Source of the DNA: Gordius sp. MW1
Lineage: Eukaryota; Nematomorpha; Gordioida; Gordea; Gordiidae
Reading direction: 5' to 3'
Assembly (NCBI GenBank): GCA_964036665.1
Contig: OZ038528.1
Span: forward strand, 1,364,001-1,428,000
DNA: 64,000 nt
This document shows positions 32,881-44,699 of the stretch, piece by piece. The stretch's first letter is position 1. The number at the start of each line of letters is the position of its first letter. A model generated the notes under the pieces. That model was not told the origin of the DNA. It made no database searches and saw only the letters and a list, made by a program, of their open reading frames with translations. Both the position numbers and the translations under genes were made by a program.

Positions 32881-33197
32881 ATTTATCCACAGTGTTGCTA
32901 TTTTATGTTAAAAAAAAGTAAATAGTACAACACTCATGCCTTATTTGTGTCATCAATGTGATGTAATGTGACTAATGTAATGGCACATGTGGCGGTTCTT
33001 TTTTCTACAATTTAGGACCATGGGGGAGGGGATTAGTAATAAAAAAGGGACCTTACACTAGGCAAGCGCGTCTTACGAGGGACCTATATAAGGGTGTGGC
33101 TTCTTAGTCTCTTTCTTTCTATTAAGGCGTGGGTGTAAAATGGCGAGCCGCATAACATCACTATGTACGAGTATTATCTGACTCCCTGCTTGACCAT

Positions 33198-33335
33198 TCC
33201 CCCCCATAGGCATTCTCGCCCCTTCCCCCACCTTTCTCGCCCATAAATTGCATAGCAAATATGCTACGTTTATACGAAGTATAGAAGAGTTTCGTTCCCC
33301 CTTCCCTTCCCCCCTCCCTTCCTTTCCCCCCTCCC
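33198..33335. repeat. CT-rich terminal module copy
   Basis: CCCCATAGGCATTCTCGCCC, CGCCCATAAATTGCATAGCA, TACGAAGTATAGAAGAG and C/T-rich runs, as at 3573. A SINE copy whose left end is the inverse motif lies at 30663. Confidence 0.65.
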
Positions 33336-33715
33336 GTTATTTAGACATTTCAAATTAAAAAAATTATTGAATTTAAAATAATGGAAACAGAATTTAATTT
33401 ACTTTTTTAAAAACCTCTTCTTCACAACTCTATGTGGAACCCTTATCCACCTTTCAAGAGTTTAACGGTCATCATATCGATTTTAATTCCAGACGCGTCT
33501 CTTTAGTATTAAATTAAACAAAGTAACGGAGAGATTTAGCTAGACTGCCAAGAGGATTGAGGATATTTTACAAGGCATAAGAGTGTTTTACCTTCCAATA
33601 TATTACTTCAAATTTAAACTAGGCAGTTTATAGTTTTATAATTTAAAAATATTGTTATTAAATGTCAGAAATTTAAACTCTTATTTGTATGATATATTTA
33701 ATTTAAGTGCGTGAA

Positions 33716-33882
33716 CATGGGCGTAGCCAGTTTTTGGATTGGGGGGGGGGCAAAACGTTTAAAAGTTTAATTAGGGAGGGGCAAAACATATTTTATTTTT
33801 TTATTTTTAAGGGATTTTGCATTGGGAAAAATTTTTTCCGTCATTTAGGGGGTCGGGGGGGGGGGCCCTGGCTACGCCCATG
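33716..33882. mobile_element. MITE family A with exact 8-bp target duplication
   Basis: TGCGTGAA at 33708-33715 and 33883-33890. Ends CATGGGCGTAGCCAG and CTGGCTACGCCCATG are perfect inverses over 14 bases. It is the clearest reference copy of the family. Confidence 0.92.
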
Positions 33883-34180
33883 TGCGTGAACGAGTTTAGG
33901 TGGAGTTTTGCCAACAAGTTTTAGTTTCAAAATTATTTTTATTGTTTTCAATCAATGATAACGATTGATCTATTTATATTAGTTAGATGATTGCGAGTAT
34001 TGAATTCTAATTTAATCTAAAAATTTTATATGCTTTAGTTAAATTATTGTAATTTAATGTTAAGATAGCTTGCAAGGTTAATTTCCTCTACATTATTCCT
34101 TACTCTTGATAATTCTAGACTACACCAATCAATAGATTTATTTTAAAACTAAACTTGATTCGCTTGCATTATGACCAAAA

Positions 34181-34352
34181 CATGGGCGTAGCCAAGGGTA
34201 GGCAAAGAGGGGCTGCTTCCTCCCTCTAAATCCCTAAAATCTGTAAAAGTTTATATAATTTTATGGGTAAAATTTCAAAAACCTGTCATTTTGCCTCCCC
34301 TAGAATTATAATTGCCCCTCTCTAGTTTTTGCCCTGCCTGGCTACGCCCATG
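34181..34352. mobile_element. MITE family A copy
   Basis: Ends CATGGGCGTAGCCAAGG and CCTGGCTACGCCCATG. The body is in the opposite sense to the 33716 copy (CTCTAAATCCCTAAAATC first). No clear target duplication. Confidence 0.8.
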
Positions 34353-34379
34353 GACGCAGCAAGAATTTGAAATCTTAAG

Positions 34380-34813
34380 GAGAGGGTTATTAGTTGCGAG
34401 GTTAGAGTTGTTTATTTATCTACCCGAAACTGGCCCGGTCCGATTTTATAACTTAATTACCCGTCCGGGCCCGCGTCCGAATCCTTCTAAGTGTCCCCTA
34501 CCATGCCCGATTCATTAGAGTGCTCGAACTACCCGACTTTATATGATGATTTTGCATTTTTAGCGATAATTTCGTTATATTTTCCAAATATTTTAAGATT
34601 GATTCTCGTTTTTTTTGGAATGGAACCACGACTAATTAATCATATATGATCAGGTAAAAAGTGACAATATAATACACGAAAGCAAATTATTCGAAAAAAT
34701 TTCACCTTTAATATTGTTGTAGCCCACCCAGGGCCGCCTGAAGATCTAAATTTACGACATTGCCTGGCCGGGCCCGTGGGCCGGATGAGCAGGTTTTTCC
34801 TGGTCTCTGATTA
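34380..34813. repeat. Repeat family I copy
   Basis: It contains CTGGCCCGGTCCGATTTTAT, CCCGTCCGGGCCCGCGTCCG, AAAAGTGACAATATAATACA and TTTTTCCTGGTCTCTGA at the end. It matches the split copy at 27405-27842. Confidence 0.55.
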
Positions 34814-35653
34814 GTTGGGATTTTGCCATCAAAATGATAATTTGTCGAAATGTTAATAATAATTTCGGATAATTTAAGAATCTTGATTAAGGGGCTAAGT
34901 GAAATTGCCTATCCAAACTCCCTAGACCAATGTAGCGTTTAGAGGATAAAAATTCCAGGACGGGCCTCAACTAAATTAGGCCAAGCGAGGAATGAATATG
35001 TTCTCACATAAAATATTTGAAGCCCTTAAACTATAGTCAACAAGTTTGCCTCACATTTAATGTCAGTTTTGTTTCTTCCCTTTCAAATCGAAAAAAATTC
35101 AAATTTTATTATTCTGAATTCTGATAAAGAAAATGCTTAAGGAAAAGTTTAGAATGGTGAAACTTCCATTATGTCTTCAATGAAACGGAGAGAAAATTCC
35201 CTTTTTTATACTAATATAAAAACTCAAAACTTTTGTGTGCCATTAAAATGTTGATTTATGAATTTAAATAGTTCAATCAAAAATTTGTAAAGAAACGTTA
35301 AAGCGAAATATTAGTAAAAATTGCATAGCAATTAATAAGTTTTAATAGATTAATATTTATACCCTGATATACAGACGATGATTTTTTAGATTCCGGGCTA
35401 GGCACTTCTAAGTTTATCTTGGGCCATCCAAGCCAGACTTTCGACTTCTTAGTTATTATTTTGCTGGCCTCTAGGCTCATGACATTAGCTTATCGGGCCT
35501 ATTAGGTCGGCCGGATGCTAATTAAATTTTACTTAATTCGTTTGGAATATTAAATAATGGTTAAGGTGCAGCTAGTCTTTCATATTTTTTACAAAGTCAA
35601 TCTAAATCTTGAAAGGAACAGCAATCTTACCTAAACCTCCTCAATGAACTATG

Positions 35654-35820
35654 CATGGGCGTAGCTAGCATTGGAATTAGAGGGGGCAATAATGATTTGG
35701 GAAAGGGTAAAATGAACCTTTTTTAATATTTTAGCCATAATTATAATAAAATTAAACCAATTTTTTGATTTAGAGGGGGCAGCCGCCCCACCCTGCCCCC
35801 CCTTTTTGGCTACACCCGTG
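35654..35820. mobile_element. MITE family A copy
   Basis: Ends CATGGGCGTAGCTAGC and TTTGGCTACACCCGTG. The flanks GAACTATG and AGACTATG match at six of eight positions. Confidence 0.75.
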
Positions 35821-36436
35821 AGACTATGGTGTTTATGCTATAAGGCGAAGAGGGGGTGGCCTTAAAATGTTTTGCAATATTTTGTGTTAAGTGGCAAGGC
35901 AAGATAGGTAGATAGATGTTCAAGGTAAAAATACCTGTATAGGCAGTCAGAGAAAAATAGTAAGGGGGAGAGGGGTGTGAGAGTTTTAATTATATAAATT
36001 ATTCCTTATATAGACGAAGATACAAGATCGAGCAGCTCAAAAGATCGGATAAAATCTATACTTTTTTACACATTCGTATCATAAAATTTTACCCAATCCC
36101 GAACCCGTAGTAAATATTTTGGCCGTCAAATTTTGTTTGCCATCGAAATGGTATTGCACTTTATTTCAACGGTAATTTCAACTTTTTAAGAATTCATATT
36201 AAATTCCATTAACTTTACATTCCGATAAACTGAAGATTAGGTAAACCATTTTATAAACATCAAATAAGTTAAATTGAGTTTAAACATTTTGAGCAATGTC
36301 ACTCCTGCGTCACAAAAAATATATTTTATCAAACCGTGATTATTTATGCACATAGATGATGCCATCTTTAAAATAGATTTCCAGCTTTTAGGTTTATGTT
36401 AATATTTTGTTCAAGAACTCGTAAGAGAGGAAGAGT

Positions 36437-36610
36437 CTTTTGATCGACCTTTCGTTTAAAGCCTAACCGTCGACTCTAGTTTGTTTATTAAATTTCGACT
36501 AAGCCTGGAGGTCGCTTGAGAAAAACAGACCCAAAAAGCTTTGTCTGTTTATGCTTAGTCGCCTATAACCATGGTGGACCAAACGAAAATCAGGTCTTTT
36601 TGCAACACTA
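36437..36610. mobile_element. MITE family B, left end eroded
   Basis: GATCGACCTTTCGTTTAAAG to CAGGTCTTTTTGCAACACTA, with ATTTCGACTAAGCCTGGAGG in the middle. Confidence 0.7.
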
Positions 36611-37409
36611 GTCTCTCTAGGCCCCTTCCAGAGATTGTCAAAATTCGTACAGGATCAATTTTAAATTTTCTTTGTGATCTATAACAATTTGTATCTTTTG
36701 CGTCTAAAAGATGTGCGATATTGAAAATGCCGAATTTTAAATCGATCACTATTAATTGCTATTAACCTAATGAATGCACCAGATTTTTAAATTGCTTTAT
36801 GATTGGATCGATTCCTTCCTTAAAAACTAATGTCTAGCAAATTACTAATCGACTGAATGAAGCAAGTTCAATACTTTCAATACGGATAGATTTAGCGTTT
36901 TATTTGACTACTAAAAAATTTGCTATGTAACCTTAATCAAAAAATCCAATTTTAGCTATTATTTGGTGCTTAAAATTGAGATTATTTCTATTACATGATA
37001 TACTTTTTAGGGCAATTTGTCAATCAGCAATTAGATTTTACAAATCTAATGTCAAATGACCTTTATCGACATATTACCCTCGTCTTATAAATAAAAAGGT
37101 TGCATTTTATTCTTATTAATGTCCTAACTAAAAATTTTGAATCTCCGAAAACCAAAAAGATCTTTTGTTTTATAACGAGTTTTCTAAGAAACTAAATTCC
37201 AGGTAAAGCATTCCCATCCTTTATACAATTAATTTGCAATTACTATCCTATGTTCGTAAATGAGACAGGGGCTGCAAAATGTTACGTAAAATTTTTTAGA
37301 ATTCTAACCAAATTTTTGATTACTTTATTTTTTGGGTAGGACAACTTTTGGGCAGGACAGCAGTGTTTCTCTTCTCCTTTTCTAATGTAATATATATAAT
37401 ATACAGGTG

Positions 37410-37532
37410 CATGGGCGTACCCGGGGGAGGGGAGGGGGCAGGGGGGCATAAAAATTTATGTTTTGCCCCCCTCTAAATGAATTTTTAAACGTTTTGCCCC
37501 CCCCCTTAATTCAAAACCTGGGTAAGCCCATA
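37410..37532. mobile_element. MITE family A with exact 8-bp target duplication
   Basis: TACAGGTG at 37402-37409 and 37533-37540. Ends CATGGGCGTACCCGG and CCTGGGTAAGCCCATA. It is a short internal version of about 123 bp. Confidence 0.85.
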
Positions 37533-37854
37533 TACAGGTGCAAACAGAACCTATACCTAACAATTATTTGTATTCGTACAATAAATTAATTATATAAAAT
37601 TAACCAACTAGTACAATTGTTGCAACTATCCTGGAGATACTTTTGGCAATTTAACCCATTCCGATCCCAAACCCTAATAAACTCTTTAAAAAACCTCATT
37701 ACAAGTAAAAACTTTTTTTCAATAATATCAAATTGACTACTATGACTCCAATATCGTATTTTTTCCCCTGTCATTCGTATATTATATTATATTTTGAGGT
37801 TTAAATCTATTTCTAACTGGGACTATCTAAATTCTAACCAGGCCAACTTCCACA

Positions 37855-38015
37855 GGCATAGACAAGGGGAAGGGGAGGGGTGTTAGAAGGGGCGGCTGCC
37901 CCCCTCTAAATCCAAAGATTTGTTAAATTTATTAGAATTTTGGCTAAAATTTTCAAAAAATGATCATTTAAATCATTGTTGTTCCCCTCTAATTCCAATG
38001 CTGACTACGCCCATG
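37855..38015. mobile_element. MITE family A copy, left end diverged
   Basis: GGCATAGACAAGGGGAAGGG to CAATGCTGACTACGCCCATG; body GGGGCGGCTGCCCCCCTCTA. Confidence 0.7.
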
Positions 38016-38738
38016 CAAACTCCCTTTAGTTTAATTCAATGCGGGATGTGGTTGAAATATATTGGTGACATGAATTTATGGCTTTGCCAGGATATGAATT
38101 AAAGCTGGCGGATAATAATACCAAAATTTTAAACATAAAATTATAAAATTCTAAATAAATTTTGGATTTAGAAGGAGACAGTTGCCCCTGATTGAGCTTA
38201 AGCATTATGAATCACTTAGTAGATCACATTATATATTTTTAATCATATTTATTGAACATTTCCCTAAAATTATTGCAAAATTAATTCTGACAACGATAAA
38301 ATTTTTTGCTTTTTGTTTATACTTATGCCCTGCAAATGGGGTATTTTAGAAGATTTATGAGCTTATGGTTTGGCAAAAAAATGCATTGGCCTTGAACTAA
38401 TTTTATTATCACTTGGGTGTGGATGTGGAATAAGGGCTGTAAAGGATTCTCTTTTTTATGGCACCGCTTCTTTTTCTCTAAAATCTCTTTTGCATTTAGC
38501 CCTGTTACAGCGTGTAATAAAACTTTTTTTTAAATATTTTTTAACGGGTATTTTATGTCATAATGGGTTTTTTAAATAAAGTTTACATGTAACTTAACAT
38601 AAACTCTTAAACGATTCCTGGATTAGTTGTTAAATATTAATTTGATTGGGTGGATAATGCTTTGACAATTTTAACCAGTTTCTATAACAACTTAACCAAA
38701 ATTACATTTGTACTATGATCTATGTAATTGATTAGGGC

Positions 38739-38843
38739 TTGGCATAGCCAGGAAAGGCAGGGGGAATGACAGCCCCCCATTTAAAAAAGTATATTTTGGC
38801 ACTGCTGCCCCCCCCTCTAAATCTCAAATCCTGGCTACGCCCA
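38739..38843. mobile_element. MITE family A, short copy
   Basis: TTGGCATAGCCAGGAAAGG to ATCCTGGCTACGCCCAG. It lies 27 bases from the next copy. Confidence 0.65.
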
Positions 38844-38870
38844 GATGATGGTATAATTATAATGCACTAT

Positions 38871-39026
38871 AATGGGCGTAGCCGGGGGGGGACAGGGAGG
38901 GGTGACTGCCCCCCTCTAAATCCAAAAATTTATTAAAATTATGGCTAAAATTTCAAAAAAAGACCATTTTGCCCCTCCCTAAATCATTATTGCCCTCCTC
39001 TAATCCCAATGCTTGCTACGCCCATG
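38871..39026. mobile_element. MITE family A with near-exact target duplication
   Basis: TGCACTAT (38863-38870) and TGCACTGT (39027-39034). Ends AATGGGCGTAGCCGG and TTGCTACGCCCATG. Confidence 0.82.
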
Positions 39027-39861
39027 TGCACTGTATCGATTAAAGAGGTGAGTAAAATTATTGGGACTATGTTTAATCCTAGGGCCGTTTGAAATATTTG
39101 GCCCCGTCTAGCCTATTTTAAGAATTTGCCCGCCCGAGCCTAACCAAAATTGGTTTAGTTAAATTGGTCGCCCGTCCACTAATCGGATATCGTACATTTT
39201 GTTTAAGTTTTTATACCTTAAAATAACAAGAAAATCTAACAAAGAGCTCAGTTAAATTAGGCTTAAGATAGAAGGTCAATTTAGCGGAGTAATAATAAGT
39301 AAACTTTTAAAAACTTTGGAAAAATAGATTATTCGAAATTTAAACTATTATTGACAGGCATTGTCTTAGAGAAGAGGTTTTGGAAGTCATGGAAATATTT
39401 GTAATATTTTATTAATATTATATATAAGTATTTGGATAAACATGGTGGTAGCAATTTAACTTTTTACATCATTTTGGCTTAAGGATGATAAAAATTATAT
39501 CCTGGCTAGAACCACAACGGTAGTACTATGTACTTTCTTTTTCCTATAAACAACCCCTAGCTTCTCCACAACTAGCTAAATTAATAAATTTCGCGAAAAC
39601 AAGCCACATTTAATCAACAGTATATAATAAATTTCTAAAATAGTTTGTGTACATTTGCATTCCGCAGTTTGTTCGTGTTTTCGTTGCCTCAGCTTAGCAA
39701 CTCCCCTCCCTTCTCTATAAAATGAACTTTTATTGCTGGTCGCGTGGCAATCAACAAAACCATTTGAACTTATAAAATATTAATTAAATAATAATTTAGC
39801 AATAAACATGTAACATCTTGTCTCAAAAAATAACTTGCTAAGGTATTATTTAAGGCCCTGG

Positions 39862-40032
39862 CATGGGCGTAGCCATGATTAAATTTAACTTAAAGGGGGC
39901 AATACTAATTATGAGAAGGGCAAAATATAATTTTTAATAATTTAAGCCATAATATTAAATTTTTGGATAATTTTGGATTTAAAGGGGGCAGCCGCCCCTC
40001 CCTGTCCCCCCCACCCCCGGGCTACGATTATG
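39862..40032. mobile_element. MITE family A with exact 8-bp target duplication
   Basis: GGCCCTGG at 39854-39861 and 40033-40040. Left end CATGGGCGTAGCCATG; the right end has drifted (CGGGCTACGATTATG). Confidence 0.85.
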
Positions 40033-40576
40033 GGCCCTGGTGAAAATTTGAATTGGTTGTGGGGATCAGGTATGTTTTTAATTACTAAGGTCGTGCAAAA
40101 CGAATAATTCAGGCATTTTTGAGGGATATTGAACTGCAATTATTTAACAGAACTTTGTGTATTCTTTGTCAATTTACAAATACAGTGTAATCATCATATA
40201 AGTTGTAATTTAATGGATTGCCATCTTTTTATCAAAATTTTATAAATCATCATCTAATAAAATTCAAATTTCCCGCGCTTTAACATTAAATGGAAGAGTA
40301 GAAAATTTAGTTTTATACTGCCGTTAGTTTTATTGGGACAAGCATTTTTCAATAAAATCCTCACTAACTTCATAATTATTGGTAAAATTACATTGTTTCC
40401 CTCAAGCCCAACCTTAACATAAATTTAACATGGTATGAAATATTGTTGCTGAAGTAATCTAGCTAGACATAGGCGATGTGCTTCGCTCTGTCTGTCTAGC
40501 CATTTGTACTTATATTTGGAAAAAAAAACATTCTTATGGTAAGTAAGATGGTGACCAAACCCACGCAGAATTCAGA

Positions 40577-40960
40577 TTAATATTTTGAGCCCCCCCCCCA
40601 TTTCTTACATCCACCACGCCCCATCGATCTATTGTTGCCGCATATAGAAGTTTTATAGTCGGGGCAAATACTACTCAACAAGAGGTTGGCTCCATCATCA
40701 TCAATATATATAACACGAAAATCAATACGAGTATTTCTTAAAATAGTACTAACAAATTCTGCTTTAAAATCAAAAAGCTTAAAACTAAAGTTCACATAGT
40801 CAACATCACCACTTAATACACGCAAAAGCGTATATAGTAAAACTAGAAATTGGATGTTACGCTTCCCCTTTTCTACTTCGTGTCCTCTATTGTCCTCTAA
40901 GCTAAGAGGAAGAGGACGTATTATTTTATATGTTTGGTGTGGTGTTTCTTTACGTTTCAT
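40577..40960 (-). CDS. Unassigned minus-strand frame, doubtful
   Basis: A 127-codon frame from 40960 to 40577. Its middle (LFDFKAEFVSTILRNT, FRVIYIDDDGANLLLSS) is more protein-like than its neighbours and vaguely recalls phospholipase-D-like folds, but there is no HKD motif. The ends run into simple sequence. No exon partner was found. Confidence 0.2.
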   Translation of the reverse strand: MKRKETPHQTYKIIRPLPLSLEDNRGHEVEKGKRNIQFLVLLYTLLRVLSGDVDYVNFSFKLFDFKAEFVSTILRNTRIDFRVIYIDDDGANLLLSSICPDYKTSICGNNRSMGRGGCKKWGGGSKY

Positions 40961-40980
40961 TCAAATTCCTCTACCTTTTT

Positions 40981-41002
40981 TGGCTGGCTGGCTGGCTGGC
41001 TG
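40981..41002. repeat. GGCT tetranucleotide microsatellite
   Basis: Five tandem copies of GGCT with a few bases of flank. A shorter relative lies at about 54958-54970. Confidence 0.7.
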
Positions 41003-41329
41003 CTTAGTGTGGGGAGCGAGGCTAAGAAACAAAAAAACATATAGCTAGCTATAGCATAATTTAAGTAGAGAGAGAAAGTTGACAGAGCTAAAGGTAGCAA
41101 AGCGCAAAAAAATATTAGAGACCCTGTGGCTTGCTCTCCTGTCCTGTGTGTCGTCTCGCCTGATACTGACTTACCTTTTCTCATTTTTTTGTCAACGTCT
41201 GTGCTGCTGCTGCTGCCTCTTCTGCTTGCTCTAACGACTGCGAGTGAAAAAGAAGGACGACTACTATATACATGTATATTTACCCTCTGAAAGGTCATAT
41301 AACGCGGCAGTTATGAAAAAAGCATTCGA

Positions 41330-44300
41330 AGAAGGTTGTTTTTGTGCTGTTTTAGCTGAGTTAAGTCACTTGTTATATAAGCATTCAAAATATGAAGAAA
41401 AAATTGTTTGAATTTTAAAGCAGGGTCGAGGCAAAACTGAGCTGGACTAAAATTGATTGTAGTACTTTACCGAGTTTCTATTATCTTCTAGCAGAACAAT
41501 GTTACTGGATTTTAGTAAGTTTTAGTTCAACTATTAGATAATTAGCTTCATTCTATATCAGTTGAAAATTTTTAGATTGTTAGAAATTAGTATATTGAGA
41601 GTTTCTTTATCGGCTAAATATAAAAACCAGGCGATAAAAGTGTCATATGAAACATTTGAGACGAAAAAATTAAACTTCGACTTATTCTAGCCATTAATAA
41701 GGCATTTTAATGGATAAGTGATATTTTACAAACCTGGTCTATAAAAGCATCTTCAATGATTGGGGCAGGAGTAAAGTATTATTATTATTTATATTATAAA
41801 TATACTAATGGGATTTAAAGGTGGTTCACTTGACCTGTAAAAAACAAAGAGTCAACCTTTATATTGTTTAGAAACTGGAAAGTTCTAAGGATTGCTCGGA
41901 CACGCTCTAGATGCAGTAATTTCGATGTCTCGCTAACACTAGCGCTTGTTATTTTGTCACCTGGTCATCCTTATATATACACAAAAATTGCGCTTTTTAA
42001 AAGAAATTTTTAACAAATAGGAGATATGCATGCGACAATACTAACTTTAGGAAATGTGCTTTTTGAAGAGTATGTTACGAACCGTTAGGGTCCCTTTTAA
42101 TACTCTAGCCAAAAAATTCAGTTAAATTTACAAGCACTTGTTAATTTTCATTGCTTTAGAGTAATTTTTAATAAATTGTTCGTGAAACAATCGAAACTCA
42201 ATAGTTTGACTATTACTGTGCTTGCAACCTAGATCTGTTAACATTACAAGGGCCTAACAAAGAGCACTTCCCCTCAACAAACTTTTTTAACATTTTAGTT
42301 GCTAGGAATATATCAAAAAATTGTGTCCTTTTACTAAAAACCATTATACTAAACTTTCTTTTATCTAATACACCTGCCTACGTCCATCCACTCTACAAAT
42401 GTCTATTTTTGTACTTTATTCTATACCTCTAAAAAGACTTAGAGATATAGAATAATTTAGCGAGCCGTATTTTATTAAAAATTTTAAACTTAGATTATTT
42501 AAAAATCCTAGTGCTAAAAAATATTTGAAATTATCGCCATCTTGAATACAATATAATTTCCTTAGATTTTGGTGCCTCGATGATTTATTTTTCTATATTA
42601 CGAAGGACATTAAAATTCCTAAGTTTTATGCAGCATTAGAGCGCTAAGAAGCAAGGCAGATAGCCTGAAGTTATTTTGATTTAGAGAACCTTAGCTAAAT
42701 TTCGATATGCTGGATCAAGGCTGTGTCATGGACAAAGTCTTTATAACTTCAGATTTTTTTTGATGAGACTAGAGACTAGCAAATCTTCTTGACGCTTTGT
42801 ATAGAATAACGTTTCATAATGCACCAGTAAAATTCCAAGGACGGCTAAGAATTTTCTGCTGTGTTTCTACGAAATAATTTTTCTCATCCTGGCGCTTACA
42901 ACAAATTGTTGTAACAATATTAAATTTTCATCATATTTTTTCAGTTGTTTTACCGAAATATTGAGTTCGGCTAAGTTTAATTTTAAAAACGGAGGCATAA
43001 CCCCCCCCCCCCCCATTAGATTCTACGGATAGATCAGATGTGGTTTTAAGGTCCCATAAATTTTTAAACTTGTAAATTATGACACTCTTATAAAAATCCA
43101 ATCATTTGAATAGCTTTACTAATGTTGTCATGGGTTTTTAAACATTAATTTTTTAATAAATTTTGTAATATTTAGATTGTTATCTTCCAAAAATCATTGG
43201 ATTGGATGTAAAATAAATTGATTTAAAATGATCTAAATATTAAATATTTTAAATGTTTTACGTCGCCCAAAAAATAACTAATTATAAATTTTTTATAGGC
43301 GTTTGGCGCCTTTTTTGTAAATTTTAAACTGAACAACCAAAACGAAATTGATCAAATATTAAGCTGCAACATAAATTTATCTTACTATAATTAAATGATC
43401 GCTGTCATACCATTTTGGGGTTTTCAGAACTCCCTTTTCTTTTGCTATATTCCTGAACAACATAATCCTTAGATTGTCATGTCCACATTTAAAAGTATTT
43501 TACTGAGACCACCACAGAGGCAATTAGATTGAAAAATAAGGACAATATTGAAAAAAATACCATTTACCCCCTACCCTAATTATTATTTCTCTCTATCTCT
43601 TTATCTCATCCTGCAAGGTGCGCTTCTTCAGTTAAGGTTAAAAGGGAGATTTGACAAAATTAGAAGAATTTCTTAACTCGTCATTCATTATCCATCACAA
43701 ATATAGGTAGGTGAGAAAGGAAATATCAAAGGCGGGGGGGGGGGGGGGGGGTGGTTGCTTTAGGTAATAAGGGGCGAAGCAAGTGGGGGGGGGGGGGTAG
43801 AGCTTGGAATGAATGGGGGGCAAGGATTTATCGATTACGTTCTTGGACTTATATATTGCCAAGGGAAAAAATATCGTATGTGTTACCCAGGCGTGCTTCC
43901 TAAGTCAGAATAGCTTGAATAATGAACGGTATAGATTCTACCTGCCTAGTTTGGCAATCACCCCCCCCCCCCCCCTTCCCTAAAGCTACGTCAACTAACA
44001 GGAGAATAAACTTTTGATTATATATAGTGTTTTATTCCATTTTATACCGCACTGGTGCTCATCAAATTGGTTTTGTAAATATCTTAAAGCCCCAAAAAAT
44101 TTATTTAAGTTTACAGAGTTAAATAGCATTGATTGACTTGCTTTAATAAATATTGCAGAATAGGTACAATCTATGTTTTTTGAAAAATTGTGCAAGTGAA
44201 CACTCATTGAGCAAGAGTTTTCAATTTACCTGCAGGGTAAGTATTCATTTTTGCAGTAAAAATATTTCCCTTCCCCACTCATGCTCATCTACTTTGCAAG

Positions 44301-44690
44301 CCTTCCATGACAAACATCTTTTTGGTGAAAGTTTAGCTATCCAATCTTTTAGATAATAAGATTTTATTGTAAATCTATTTAAATTTTTTACTTGTGAACC
44401 TTAAAGAACAGGGTTTTTGACTCATGAATTTCCTAATAGCTCCCCCGTTTTGTAGTATAGAAATGATTGAGCTATATTGGACAGTTTAAATGAAAAATAT
44501 TTGTTCATCCCCCCCTCGATATAAATGTAAAGAAACTCTGTAGTATCTGAGTCGAATTCGGGTGAGGCATATGATTTGAATTTTAACCCTATTCTTACGT
44601 AAATATTAGATATTATAAGCAGGTCTTCAATAAATAATCTTCTATATATGGCATTTCTACCCTGCGAATTATTTACAGAATCAAAAGGCA
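41330..44690. other. No gene seen; AT-rich intergenic DNA with homopolymer runs
   Basis: I find no MITE termini, no tRNA-like sequence and no supported exon. Long G and C runs occur at 43004-43014, 43734-43752, 43786-43797 and 43961-43975. Short frames on both strands have no family resemblance. Confidence 0.45.
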
Positions 44691-44699
44691 TTCAGGCTG

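Noticed and set aside
40957-41298. Minus-strand frame of 113 codons
   Set aside because: It runs through the GGCT microsatellite and other simple sequence; no domain or splice partner.
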